Assembly: GCF_000516555.1 (NCBI RefSeq)
Contig: NZ_AZSJ01000003.1
Coordinates: forward strand, 2,811,619-2,875,618
Reading direction: 5' to 3'
Origin: Afipia sp. P52-10
Lineage (GTDB): Bacteria > Pseudomonadota > Alphaproteobacteria > Rhizobiales > Xanthobacteraceae
DNA: 64,000 bases
The translations under genes were made by a program, and so were the position numbers. Positions within the stretch are counted from its first letter, which is position 1. The number at the start of each line of letters is the position of its first letter. This document shows positions 48,381-59,416 of the stretch, piece after piece. The notes beneath the pieces are model-generated. The model worked only from the letters and a program-made list of their open reading frames with translations. It was not told the DNA's origin and did not search any database.

Positions 48381-50054
48381 ATGCTTGCGTGTCTTTCGAT
48401 CCGCGACATCGTGCTGATCGAACGGCTGGATATCGATTTTGCGCGTGGTCTTGCCGTGCTCACCGGTGAAACCGGTGCGGGCAAATCGATCCTGCTTGAC
48501 GCTTTCGCGCTGGCGCTCGGCGGCCGCGGCGATGCCGGACTGGTGCGCCAGGGCGCGGAGCAGGGGCAGGTCACCGCCGTATTCGATGTGCCGAAGACGC
48601 ATCCGGCGACCAAACTGCTGGCGGCGAACGGCCTCGATGATACCGGCGAGATGATCCTCCGCCGCGTGCAGCTCGCGGATGGCCGGACCCGCGCCTTCAT
48701 CAACGATCAATCGATCAGTGTGCAGACGCTGAAGGCGGTCGGCGCGGCGTTGGTCGAAATTCATGGGCAGCATGACGAGCGGGCGCTGGTCGATGCCGCC
48801 ACCCATCGCCGCCTGCTCGATGCCTTTGCCGGGTTGGAGAAGGAGGCCGCAGGCGTCGAAGCGCTCTGGGATGCGCGCCGCAACGCCGCCTCGGCCCTTG
48901 AGGAGCACCGCGCCGGTATCGAGCGTGCCGCGCGCGAGGCGGACTATCTGCGGCACGCGTCTGAGGAATTAACCACGCTCGCGCCGCAGGCCGGCGAGGA
49001 AACATCGCTCGCCGAGCGGCGCACGACCATGATGCAGGGTGAGAAGATCGCGGGCGATCTGCGCGACGCACAGGCCGTGGTCGGTGGACCGCAGTCGCCG
49101 GTCTCGGCATTGGCTGCTGCGGCGCGGCGGCTGGAGCGGCGGGCCGCGCACATGCCGCAGCTCGTGCAGCCTGCGATCGATGCCATTGACGCTGCGATCA
49201 ACGCGCTCGCGGAAGCCGACCAGCATCTCAATGCGGCGCTTGCGGCGGCGGATTTCGATCCCGCCGAACTGGAGCGGATCGAGGAGCGGCTGTTCGCGCT
49301 GCGCGCGGCCTCGCGCAAATACTCCGTGCCGGTCGACGATCTGGCCGCGCTCGCCGAACGTTTCGCCACCGACCTCGCGCTGATCGACAAGGGGGCGGGT
49401 CAGCTCAAGGAGCTCGAAAAGGCTGCCGCCGAGGCCGAGAAGCGCTATCGGGCTGCTGCCGAAAAGCTGTCCGTCGCGCGCAGGAAAGCGGCCGAGAAGC
49501 TCGACAAGGCGGTCAACGCCGAGCTTGCGCCGCTCAAGCTCGAGCGTGCAAAGTTCTCATCGCAGATCGACTCCGATCCGCAGGCGGCAGGGCCGAACGG
49601 CTTCGACCGCGTCGAGTTCTGGGTGCAGACCAATCCCGGCACGCGGCCCGGGCCGATGATGAAGGTTGCCTCCGGCGGCGAGCTCTCGCGTTTTCTGCTG
49701 GCGCTGAAGGTGGTGCTGTCGGATCGCGGCTCCGCGCCGACGCTCGTGTTTGACGAGATCGACACCGGTGTCGGCGGCGCGGTGGCGGATGCGATTGGCG
49801 GACGGCTCGCCAAGCTGTCCCGTAAGGTGCAGGTGATGGCGGTGACACATGCGCCGCAGGTCGCCGCCCGCGCCGATCAGCATCTGCTGATCAGCAAGGA
49901 TGCCCTCGACAAGGGCAAGCGCGTCACCACCCGCGTCGCAGCGCTTGCCGCCGACAAGCGTCGCGAGGAGATCGCCCGCATGCTGGCCGGGGCCGAGATA
50001 ACGGCCGAGGCGCGCGCGGCCGCCGAGCGGCTGATGAAGTCTGCCGCGGGCTGA
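48381..50054 (+). CDS. recN: DNA repair protein RecN
   Basis: A 557-residue SMC-like ATPase for double-strand break repair. Walker A is LTGETGAGKSILLDAF (about residues 31-46); coiled coils occupy about 150-370; the C-terminal signature and Walker B are VASGGELSRFLLALK and LVFDEIDTGVGGAVAD. It lies in its usual place after bamD. In many bacteria recN is SOS controlled, but I see no GTTC-N7-GTTC box just upstream. Start is ATG at 48381. Confidence 0.95.
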   Translation: MLACLSIRDIVLIERLDIDFARGLAVLTGETGAGKSILLDAFALALGGRGDAGLVRQGAEQGQVTAVFDVPKTHPATKLLAANGLDDTGEMILRRVQLADGRTRAFINDQSISVQTLKAVGAALVEIHGQHDERALVDAATHRRLLDAFAGLEKEAAGVEALWDARRNAASALEEHRAGIERAAREADYLRHASEELTTLAPQAGEETSLAERRTTMMQGEKIAGDLRDAQAVVGGPQSPVSALAAAARRLERRAAHMPQLVQPAIDAIDAAINALAEADQHLNAALAAADFDPAELERIEERLFALRAASRKYSVPVDDLAALAERFATDLALIDKGAGQLKELEKAAAEAEKRYRAAAEKLSVARRKAAEKLDKAVNAELAPLKLERAKFSSQIDSDPQAAGPNGFDRVEFWVQTNPGTRPGPMMKVASGGELSRFLLALKVVLSDRGSAPTLVFDEIDTGVGGAVADAIGGRLAKLSRKVQVMAVTHAPQVAARADQHLLISKDALDKGKRVTTRVAALAADKRREEIARMLAGAEITAEARAAAERLMKSAAG

Positions 50055-52277
<2,223 letters not shown>

Positions 52278-52318
52278 TCATCGCGATTATCGCGTCATAA
52301 GCCGCAAGGAGCGTTCGC

Positions 52319-52738
52319 ATGACAGCCCACGTTCCCGACCATGGCGGTCGACCAGTTCTGCTCACCAGCGAAGCGCATCTTTATGTTCGCGACATCGCGG
52401 CGTCCTTGACCTTCTTCGCCAGCAAGCTCGGCTTCGAGGTGGATTTCCTTTATGGCGAGCCGCCGTTCTACGGGCAGGTCAGGCGTGACGGCGCCCGGCT
52501 GGCGTTGCGGTTGGTATGCGAACCGGTGTTCGTCGGCGACATCCGGGAACGCGAAACTCTGCTCTCGGCGTCAGTGACGCTTGCGACCTCGGACGAGATC
52601 AAGCGGTTGTTCGCGGCGTATCAGGCGCGCGGTGTCGCCTTCAACAAGCCGCTTTCGCTGGAACCATGGGGCGCGCTGACCTTCATCGTCCGCGATCCCG
52701 ACGGCAATCTCGTGCTGTTTGCGGGGCCAGGCTCATAA
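52319..52738 (+). CDS. VOC family protein (glyoxalase/bleomycin-resistance-like)
   Basis: A 139-residue single VOC domain. It starts AHLYVRDIAASLTFFASKLGFEVDF, with later VTLATSDEIKRLFAAYQARG and the characteristic ending FIVRDPDGNLVLFAG with a metal-type glutamate missing (NLVLF instead of NLIEF). That suggests a binding role rather than metal catalysis, though this is uncertain. It follows ligA by 41 bp and may be read through from it. A different VOC protein lies at 1888. Confidence 0.78.
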   Translation: MTAHVPDHGGRPVLLTSEAHLYVRDIAASLTFFASKLGFEVDFLYGEPPFYGQVRRDGARLALRLVCEPVFVGDIRERETLLSASVTLATSDEIKRLFAAYQARGVAFNKPLSLEPWGALTFIVRDPDGNLVLFAGPGS

Positions 52739-52770
52739 AGGTGAAGCTTAGCCTGTCTCGCGGCGTGAGG

Positions 52771-54018
52771 TCAGGCCGAGCGTTTCGGGTCGTCGCGCGG
52801 AATCAACAGCGCCACCACCAGCGCGCAGAGCAGCGAGAAGATCAGAACGCTGATATTCAGTGGCACGGTGGTCGTGAAGTCGCCGCCGAGATGGGCGCCG
52901 AGCTGCGAGACGATGGCGCCGAACCCCATCTGCATGAAACCCATCACGCCCGAAGCCGTACCTGCCGCCTGCGGCCGCACGCTGATGGCGCCGGCGGCGG
53001 CGTTCGTCATCACATAGCCGTTGCCGTAGGCGACGATCATCTGGGTGATGAAGAACCAGGCCGGATGCGCACTGAGGCCCATCAACCCCCAGATCAGGTT
53101 GAGCACTGAACCTGCGATCTGCATGTTCAGGCCGATCCACATCATACGATGGCCGCCGACCTTCGGCGTCAGCCGTGCGGCAGCGAGGTTGCCTGCCATA
53201 TAGGCGATCGAGCCGAGCGCGAACCAGGCGCCGTATTCCGCGCTGGAGCGACCCATCTGGGTGATCGTCACATAGGCGCCGCCGGAGGCGAAGACAAAGA
53301 ACGTCGCGGCCGCGAGCATCTGGCACAGGATGAAGCCGTGATAGGCGGGGCTTGCGATCAGCGCGCGCACGTCGCCGAAAAAGCCCGATGCCGCCGGGCC
53401 CGATTGTGTCCGTCGCGTTTCCGGCAACGTCGCCCATGCCCACAGGAAGATGACGAGCGATACGCCGCCGAGGAAATGGAAGATGGTGCGCCAGCCATAG
53501 GCGGTCTCGAGCACGCCGCCGATGAAGGGGCCGATCATGGGTGCGATCATCATCGCGCCGACGACGATGCCGATCATCGAGGCGGCGCGGTCGCGATCAT
53601 AGAGATCGCGGATCATGGCACGGCCGACCGCGAGCCCGGAGGCTGCGCCGAGCGCCTGGATGATCCGCGCGGCGATCAGTTGCGGCAGCGTCGTCGCGAA
53701 CACGCCGGCGACGTTCGAGAGCACCATCAGGCCCAGTCCGGCGAGGATGACCGGGCGCCGCCCGAACTTGTCGGACAGCGGGCCGACGACCAGCTGCGCG
53801 CCGGCGAGGCCGACGAGATAGAGCGAGATCGTGAGCTGAGCGACCGAAAAATCTTCGGCGAAGTGGGTCGCGAGCGCCGGCAGCGCGGGCATGATCGCCT
53901 GCATCGTCAGCGGGCCGAGGCCGCTCAGTGCGATCAGCAGGGCGAGGAAGCCCGGCGAAACTTTCGGTGCCGCGGCGGCGCGCTCGGTTGCAGAACCCTT
54001 GATGGCGTCGTCGCTCAC
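52771..54018 (-). CDS. Bcr/CflA family multidrug efflux MFS transporter
   Basis: A 415-residue inner-membrane proton antiporter with 12 predicted helices. The N-terminal half carries MPALPALATHFAEDFSVAQLTIS, the loop motif GPLSDKFGRRPVILAGL (MFS motif A) and RIIQALGAASGLAVGRAMIRDLYDR, which together are typical of the Bcr/CflA group. Export of drugs such as bicyclomycin or chloramphenicol is the family role; the actual substrate is not known. Start is ATG at 54018. Confidence 0.9.
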   Translation of the reverse strand: MSDDAIKGSATERAAAAPKVSPGFLALLIALSGLGPLTMQAIMPALPALATHFAEDFSVAQLTISLYLVGLAGAQLVVGPLSDKFGRRPVILAGLGLMVLSNVAGVFATTLPQLIAARIIQALGAASGLAVGRAMIRDLYDRDRAASMIGIVVGAMMIAPMIGPFIGGVLETAYGWRTIFHFLGGVSLVIFLWAWATLPETRRTQSGPAASGFFGDVRALIASPAYHGFILCQMLAAATFFVFASGGAYVTITQMGRSSAEYGAWFALGSIAYMAGNLAAARLTPKVGGHRMMWIGLNMQIAGSVLNLIWGLMGLSAHPAWFFITQMIVAYGNGYVMTNAAAGAISVRPQAAGTASGVMGFMQMGFGAIVSQLGAHLGGDFTTTVPLNISVLIFSLLCALVVALLIPRDDPKRSA

Positions 54019-54110
54019 GGCGCGGCAATCCTGTTCGTTCTAACCGTGTCGTTCTGAAATGAACGCGATTGCGCCCACCGATGGTCGGTCGCGTGTGGCC
54101 TCGACGAGTC

Positions 54111-55940
54111 TTATCCGGCGAGTGGACGCGTCGCTGCGTCCAGCCAGTCACGGGTGGCATCATCCAGCGCTTCGCGCAACGTATTGCGCACGCGCAGGTG
54201 ATATGCGTCGAGCCAGGCGATTTCGTCCGAAGTCATCAGGGCCGTGTTGATCAGCCGCCGGTCGATCGGCGCGAGCGTCAGGGCCTGAAAGCCGTTCACC
54301 GGCTTTTCTGAACCGGGGATCTCCTTCGCGGCCACAAGCTCCAGGTTTTCGATGCGGATGCCGTATTCGCCGGTCTTGTAGTAGCCGGGTTCGTTGGAGA
54401 GGATCATGCCGCGCTTCAGTGGCGTCGTGCCGAGCTTGGAAATGCGCGCAGGCCCCTCGTGTACCGACAAGTAGCTGCCGACGCCATGGCCGGTACCGTG
54501 CTCGAAATCGAGGCCGGCCTGCCACAGGAACTGCCGCGCGAAGGCGTCGATCTGCGCGCCGGTGGTGCCGTCCGGAAACACCGCGCGGGCGATGGCGAGA
54601 TGGCCGCGCAAGACGCGGGTGAAGCGGTCGCGCATCTCGGCGCTCGGCGCGCCGACCGCGATGGTGCGGGTGACGTCGGTGGTGCCGTCCTGATACTGCG
54701 CGCCGGAATCAATCAGCAGCAGTTCGCCGGGGCGGATGCGGCGGTTGGTCTTGCGCGTGACGCGGTAGTGAACGATAGCGCCGTTCGGTCCCGAGCCGGC
54801 GATGGTCGGGAACGAGACGTCCTTCAGCGCGCCGGTCTCGCGGCGGAAGGTCTCCAGCGCTTCCACCGTGTCGATCTCGGTCAGCTGTCCGCCAGGCGCT
54901 TCACGATCGAGCCAGAACAGGAAGCGCGCCAGTGCCACACCATCGCGCGCATGCGCGGTGTGCGTGCCGGAAATCTCGGTGGCATTTTTCACCGCCTTCA
55001 GCAGCGCGACCGGATCGCTGCCGCGCACCGGCTTGCCGCCATTCGTTGCGATCAGCCGGCTCAAGGCATCGGCGCCGGTGGCCGCGTCGATGGCGATCGC
55101 CGCACCGCTTTGCGCCAGCGCCGTTAGATGCGGCACGAGCTGCTTCGGCTCGGCCACGTCGGCGTTGCGTTCGAGATGATCGCGAACAGAGTTGGAGAGC
55201 TTGCGCCCATCGATGAACACGGTCGGCCGGCCATCCTTCGGCAGCACCGCGTAGGAGATCGGCAGCGGTGTGTGAGCGACATCCGCGCCGCGGATGTTGA
55301 AGGTCCAGGCCACCGCATGCGGGTCGGACAGCACCAGCGCATCGGTGCGCAGCCGGGCGATCTCCTCGCGGATGCGCGCGAGCTTGTCGGCCTCGGCATC
55401 GCCAGCGAATTTCAGGTCATGCACCGTGACCTGACCGAGCGGCGGGGCCGGCCGTTCCTGCCAGACGGCGTCCACCGGATTGCTGTCGACCGGAACCAGC
55501 TCCGCGCCGGCTTTGGCGCAGGCGGCCTCAAGCCGCTCCACCGCTCCGGTCGTATGCAGCCAGGGATCGAAGCCGAGCCGGTCGCCTGCCTTCAGCGCCT
55601 GCGCCAGCGTTGCTTCTGGCGGTGGGTCGGTCAGCGAGGCCACCGTCCACGCCGCGGTATCGACCTGCTGCGCCGCCTGCAGCGTGTAGCGGCCATCGAC
55701 GAACAGGAAAGCCTGCTCGGCCAACACTGCCGCGAGCCCCGCCGAGCCGGTGAACCCCGTCAGCCAGGCCAACCGTTCTTCGGAAGGCGGCACATATTCG
55801 TTCTGATGCGCATCGGCGCGGGGGATGACGAATCCGGTCAGATTGCGCCGCGCCAGCTCTTCGCGGAAGGCGGCAAGGCGGGCGGTGAGGGCAACGCCGC
55901 CCTCGGCGTCCTCGAATGTCTGAAAATGCGCTTCGAACAT
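54111..55940 (-). CDS. Xaa-Pro aminopeptidase, M24B family (long form)
   Basis: A 609-residue cytoplasmic dimanganese peptidase removing N-terminal residues before proline. Two creatinase-like N-terminal domains precede the pita-bread fold. Metal ligands are visible: two Asp in LLIDSGAQYQDGTTDVTRT, His in GTGHGVGSYLSVHEGP, Glu in MILSNEPGYYKTGEYGIR and a last Glu in RIENLELV. The long three-domain form matches eukaryote-like PepP. ATG at 55940 was chosen over 56003, which adds a basic non-conserved stretch. Confidence 0.92.
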   Translation of the reverse strand: MFEAHFQTFEDAEGGVALTARLAAFREELARRNLTGFVIPRADAHQNEYVPPSEERLAWLTGFTGSAGLAAVLAEQAFLFVDGRYTLQAAQQVDTAAWTVASLTDPPPEATLAQALKAGDRLGFDPWLHTTGAVERLEAACAKAGAELVPVDSNPVDAVWQERPAPPLGQVTVHDLKFAGDAEADKLARIREEIARLRTDALVLSDPHAVAWTFNIRGADVAHTPLPISYAVLPKDGRPTVFIDGRKLSNSVRDHLERNADVAEPKQLVPHLTALAQSGAAIAIDAATGADALSRLIATNGGKPVRGSDPVALLKAVKNATEISGTHTAHARDGVALARFLFWLDREAPGGQLTEIDTVEALETFRRETGALKDVSFPTIAGSGPNGAIVHYRVTRKTNRRIRPGELLLIDSGAQYQDGTTDVTRTIAVGAPSAEMRDRFTRVLRGHLAIARAVFPDGTTGAQIDAFARQFLWQAGLDFEHGTGHGVGSYLSVHEGPARISKLGTTPLKRGMILSNEPGYYKTGEYGIRIENLELVAAKEIPGSEKPVNGFQALTLAPIDRRLINTALMTSDEIAWLDAYHLRVRNTLREALDDATRDWLDAATRPLAG

Positions 55941-56182
55941 GGCTCGTCGTCGTCTCGTCCGTCGTCCCTGGTCGGAGCGGAGTCTATCGATAAAATTCGG
56001 CACAATCTATGCAGGACGCATTCAGAGACTGCACAGGATTGCATGCGAGAGCCGGACAGGGATGAGCGCAACCAGCGCGATCGTCGGAACCAGACAGCGA
56101 GGGATGTGTTTCAGTGTGTTCGTATCAGTGAAAGCAAGGAACTGCTTGTGGGCCTTCCAACTCAACGCCGAGGGAATGCATC

Positions 56183-56380
56183 ATGCCTGCGTTCACGTTT
56201 GAAAAGATCGCGCCGCCCGTCCATGCCGAAGCGGAGCACGCGTCGGCACCGACCGAGCCTCGGCGTAACGCCATCATCCGCCTACTGGATCGGCTGACCG
56301 CCGCCCGTCTTGCCCAATCCGAGAGCAGTGCGCGGCGGATTCAGCGGCTGCGGCACAAATACCGCAAGCAGCGGCTCTGA
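56183..56380 (+). CDS. Small basic hypothetical protein
   Basis: A 65-residue protein starting at ATG 56183. The first half is acidic and His/Pro-containing (KIAPPVHAEAEHASAPTEP); the second half is one basic helix (LLDRLTAARLAQSESSARRI) ending RHKYRKQRL. No motif or membrane segment is seen. It sits in the gap between pepP and prmA, divergent from the first and convergent to the second. An AGGG site lies 8 bp upstream. No family assigned. Confidence 0.5.
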   Translation: MPAFTFEKIAPPVHAEAEHASAPTEPRRNAIIRLLDRLTAARLAQSESSARRIQRLRHKYRKQRL

Positions 56381-56395
56381 CGATCTGGCGTAAGC

Positions 56396-57286
56396 TCAGC
56401 GGCGGGCCATCAGCAGGCTGGTCCAGCCTTCCAGGTCGATCCGGTCGCGGAGCACCAGTCCGATGGACTGATAGGTGGCGATCACGCCGTTGGCATGCGA
56501 CGGCAGCAGGCCCGACAGCACCACCACAGCCTTCGGCGCGAGATGATGCCGCATCGGCGCGGCCAATCGTTTCAACGGGTTTGCGAGGATGTTCGCCAGC
56601 ACGAGGTCGAACGGCCCGCGCATCTGGAATTCGCGGGCGCCGAAGCCCGGCGCGCAGATCGTCTCGACCCACGGACCAGCACCGTTCAGCCGCGCGTTGT
56701 CGCGCGCGGTGACGGTCGCCCGCCGATCGATATCGCTGGCGAGGATGTGCCGGCGCAGCGCCTTGGCGGCAGCGATCGCCAGCACGCCGCTGCCGGTGCC
56801 GAGATCGAGCACGCGCTGTGGCTGCTGACGGCGCAACAGCCGGTCGAGCAGCAGCAGGCAGCCGCGCGTGGTGCCGTGATGGCCGGTGCCGAATGCCAGC
56901 GCCGCCTCCACCTCGATGGCGATCCGGTTCTGCGGGATGCGATGGCGATCGTGCGAGCCGTGAATGAAGAAGCGCCCGGCGTCGACCGGCCTCAGGCCGT
57001 CGAGGCTGGCCCTGACCCAATCCTTGCTCTCCACCGCCTCGAAGCGCAGCTCCGCAGCGGTGGCGGCGTCCATCGCCATCGCGACGAGATCGCGGACCGC
57101 CTGTTCGTCGGGGGGGGCGGCGAAATGGATGGTGACGTCCCAGCCGCCGGTCGCGTTCTCAAAGGCGGCGACCGCGGTCTCGCCATTGTCGAACGTCTCC
57201 GACAACACGTCGGCCACGCCGCGCGCGGCGCGTTCGTCGCCGATCGTGAAGAGGGCGCGCACGGCCTGGGTTTGTGCGGGAGTCAT
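56396..57286 (-). CDS. prmA: Ribosomal protein L11 methyltransferase PrmA
   Basis: A 296-residue SAM-dependent enzyme trimethylating ribosomal protein L11. The C-terminal Rossmann domain shows VLDLGTGSGVLAIAAAK, DIDRRATVTARDNARLNG and the FDLVLANILANPL motif (NILA). The family substrate loop AFGTGHHGTTRGCLLLL is intact. ATG at 57286 gives a length close to E. coli PrmA; in-frame ATGs at 57340 and 57385 would extend it. Its upstream flank contains the DnaA-box-like array. Confidence 0.92.
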   Translation of the reverse strand: MTPAQTQAVRALFTIGDERAARGVADVLSETFDNGETAVAAFENATGGWDVTIHFAAPPDEQAVRDLVAMAMDAATAAELRFEAVESKDWVRASLDGLRPVDAGRFFIHGSHDRHRIPQNRIAIEVEAALAFGTGHHGTTRGCLLLLDRLLRRQQPQRVLDLGTGSGVLAIAAAKALRRHILASDIDRRATVTARDNARLNGAGPWVETICAPGFGAREFQMRGPFDLVLANILANPLKRLAAPMRHHLAPKAVVVLSGLLPSHANGVIATYQSIGLVLRDRIDLEGWTSLLMARR

Positions 57287-57440
57287 GGGCTGCCAATCGT
57301 CAAGATGATCCGGTCGCGCCCGGCGGGCGGCTGCGTCCATCTCATGCCATAGCACGGGCCGCGGTGACAGCGCGGCGAGGGTCATTCGACGACGATTTTT
57401 ATGGCAAAGTTGGCGTGGAGGACGTTTCCTGTCCTGGATA

Positions 57441-57628
57441 TTTTCCACAGGGTGTCCACAGTTTGCACACAGCCTGCCCGAGCCGTTATCCACAGGGTTG
57501 GCGGGGGTTATCCACTGGCTGTTCAGAGGGTGTCGACTTGGCTATGGACGTCTGTTCGGAAGGTTCATGCACAGGATGCCACGGATGATCCACAGGCTTA
57601 TCCACCCGTTATCCAGGTATTATCCAAA
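57441..57628 (+). other. Dense array of DnaA-box-like 9-mers (candidate origin or DnaA-binding locus)
   Basis: At least ten same-strand 9-mers resemble the DnaA box TTATNCACA within 190 bp. One is perfect (TTATCCACA, 57486-57494). Five have one mismatch: 57441-57449 TTTTCCACA, 57508-57516 TTATCCACT, 57565-57573 TCATGCACA, 57586-57594 TGATCCACA and 57598-57606 TTATCCACC. Weaker ones are at 57452, 57461, 57609 and 57620. The array lies between prmA and the FAD oxidoreductase, where no gene fits, and the last box overlaps the stop of the latter. A clear AT-rich unwinding element is not seen. Confidence 0.6.
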
Positions 57629-59221
57629 CAGCGCGCGGTGATCGCGCAGGATCGCGCGCGCGGCGTTGTGGCCCGGTGCGCCGGTCACGCCGCCGCCGGG
57701 ATGGGCGCCTGAGCCGCAATGATAGAGTCCCTTGATCGGGCCACGGTAGTCCGCGTGCCCGAGCATCGGCCGCGCCGAGAACAGCTGGTTCAGCGTCAGT
57801 GCGCCATGGAAGATATCGCCGCCCAGCAGACCGAACTCGCGCTCGAGGTCCAGCGGCGTCAGCACCTGCCGCGCGATCACGCTCTGCGCGAAACCCGGCG
57901 CATAGCGATCGACGGTGGTGATCATCAGGTCGGCGACGGCCTCGCGCTTGTCGTCCCATGATTGTCCGAACGGCAGCTCCGGCGCCACATGCTGGCAGAA
58001 CAGGCTGGCGACATGCTGGCCGTGTGGCGCCAGCGAATCGTCCAGTGTCGAAGGGATCAGCAGTTCAACCACCGGCTCGCGGCTCCAGCCCTCTGCGCGT
58101 GCATCCTGCCAGGCGCGATCCATGTAGCCGAGGCTCGGCGCGATGATGATGCCCGCGGTGAGATGATCGCCGTCGCCCGGCAACGCGCTGAACGACGGCA
58201 ACCTCGAGAGCGCGACGTTCATGCGCAGCGTGCCGGAGCCGTTGCGCCAGCGCTTGATGCGGGTGAGAAACGTCTCGTCGAGCGCACCCGTCGGGATCAG
58301 ACGCGTATAGAGCAGCTTCGGGTTGACGCTCGATGCCACGATGCCCGCGCGAATGGCGCGGCCGTCATCAAGCGTGACGCCGGCCACGCGGCCGTTCTCG
58401 ACGATGACCTCGCGGACCGGCGCGTCGGTTTCGATCTCCGCCCCGTGCGTCGTGGCTGCGCGCGCCATCGCCTGGGTGATCGCGCCCATGCCGCCGATCG
58501 CGTGACCCCAGGCACCCTTGTTGCCGTTCACCTCGCCGAAGGCGTGATGCAGCATGACGTAGGCGGAGCCCGCCGTGTAAGGGCTCGCATAATTGCCGAC
58601 GACGGCGTCGAAGCCGAACAGCGCCTTCACCAGCTCGCCTTCGAATCGCTCGTCCAGCATCTCACCGGCCGAACGCGTCATCAGGTCGAGCAGCATCCGC
58701 TGCTCCTCAAGTGACAGACCGCGCAGGATCGCGGCCGCGCCGAGCGCGTTGAACGCCTCGCGCGCAGCGGCGATGCTCAGGCCCTCGACGACGTTGGGCG
58801 GTGCCCGCAGCACCAGCTTGCGCAACACGTCGGCGATCGCCGCAAGCTCGGCGGAAAAGTTTTCGTAGGCGGCGATGTCGTGCCGGTTCAGCCGCGCGAT
58901 CGACTCCTGCGTCCGGTTCCCGCCCGTCAACAAGTAGCTGCCATCGACGGCGGGCAGGAAATTCTGCGCCCGGCGTTCGACGATGCGCAGTCCGTGATCG
59001 GACAGTTGCAAATCAGCGGTCACCTTCGGATTGAGAAGGCTGACGGTGTAGGCGGCGACCGAGTTGCGGAAGCCCGGATGAAACTCCTCCGTCACGGCCG
59101 CGCCGCCCACGACCTTGCGCCGTTCCACGATCTTCACCGTGAGACCGGCCATGGCGAGATAGGCGGCGCATGTCAGGCCGTTGTGGCCTGCGCCGATGAT
59201 GATCGCGTCATAGTTCGCCAT
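57620..59221 (-). CDS. FAD-dependent NAD(P)/FAD oxidoreductase, phytoene-desaturase/PYROXD2-like
   Basis: A 533-residue flavoprotein. The N-terminal dinucleotide motif is AIIIGAGHNGLTCAAYLAMAG; the family stretches MDRAWQDARAEG-like and the C-terminal GLYHCGSGAHPGGGVTGAPG identify the CrtI/PYROXD2 group. It probably oxidises or desaturates a hydrophobic substrate. No carotenoid genes lie nearby, so it is not likely a real phytoene desaturase here. Start is ATG at 59221. The DnaA-box array covers its 3' end. Confidence 0.85.
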   Translation of the reverse strand: MANYDAIIIGAGHNGLTCAAYLAMAGLTVKIVERRKVVGGAAVTEEFHPGFRNSVAAYTVSLLNPKVTADLQLSDHGLRIVERRAQNFLPAVDGSYLLTGGNRTQESIARLNRHDIAAYENFSAELAAIADVLRKLVLRAPPNVVEGLSIAAAREAFNALGAAAILRGLSLEEQRMLLDLMTRSAGEMLDERFEGELVKALFGFDAVVGNYASPYTAGSAYVMLHHAFGEVNGNKGAWGHAIGGMGAITQAMARAATTHGAEIETDAPVREVIVENGRVAGVTLDDGRAIRAGIVASSVNPKLLYTRLIPTGALDETFLTRIKRWRNGSGTLRMNVALSRLPSFSALPGDGDHLTAGIIIAPSLGYMDRAWQDARAEGWSREPVVELLIPSTLDDSLAPHGQHVASLFCQHVAPELPFGQSWDDKREAVADLMITTVDRYAPGFAQSVIARQVLTPLDLEREFGLLGGDIFHGALTLNQLFSARPMLGHADYRGPIKGLYHCGSGAHPGGGVTGAPGHNAARAILRDHRALFG

Positions 59222-59416
59222 GCGTCATTCGCTGTGTGGGGTTGGCTGCGTCTTCGCTTCGCCCAGATCGTCGATTAGCCTATTTTGCGGGTTGTGACGA
59301 TTAGTTCATCGCCGCCACATTGCCCGCTGCGGGGGCCTGTGATTCAATCCGGCCGCTTTCGGAAAGGGCCGGAAGCCCATCCCGGTGCAACGCCGGGTCC
59401 GGACGCCGGAGCTTCC

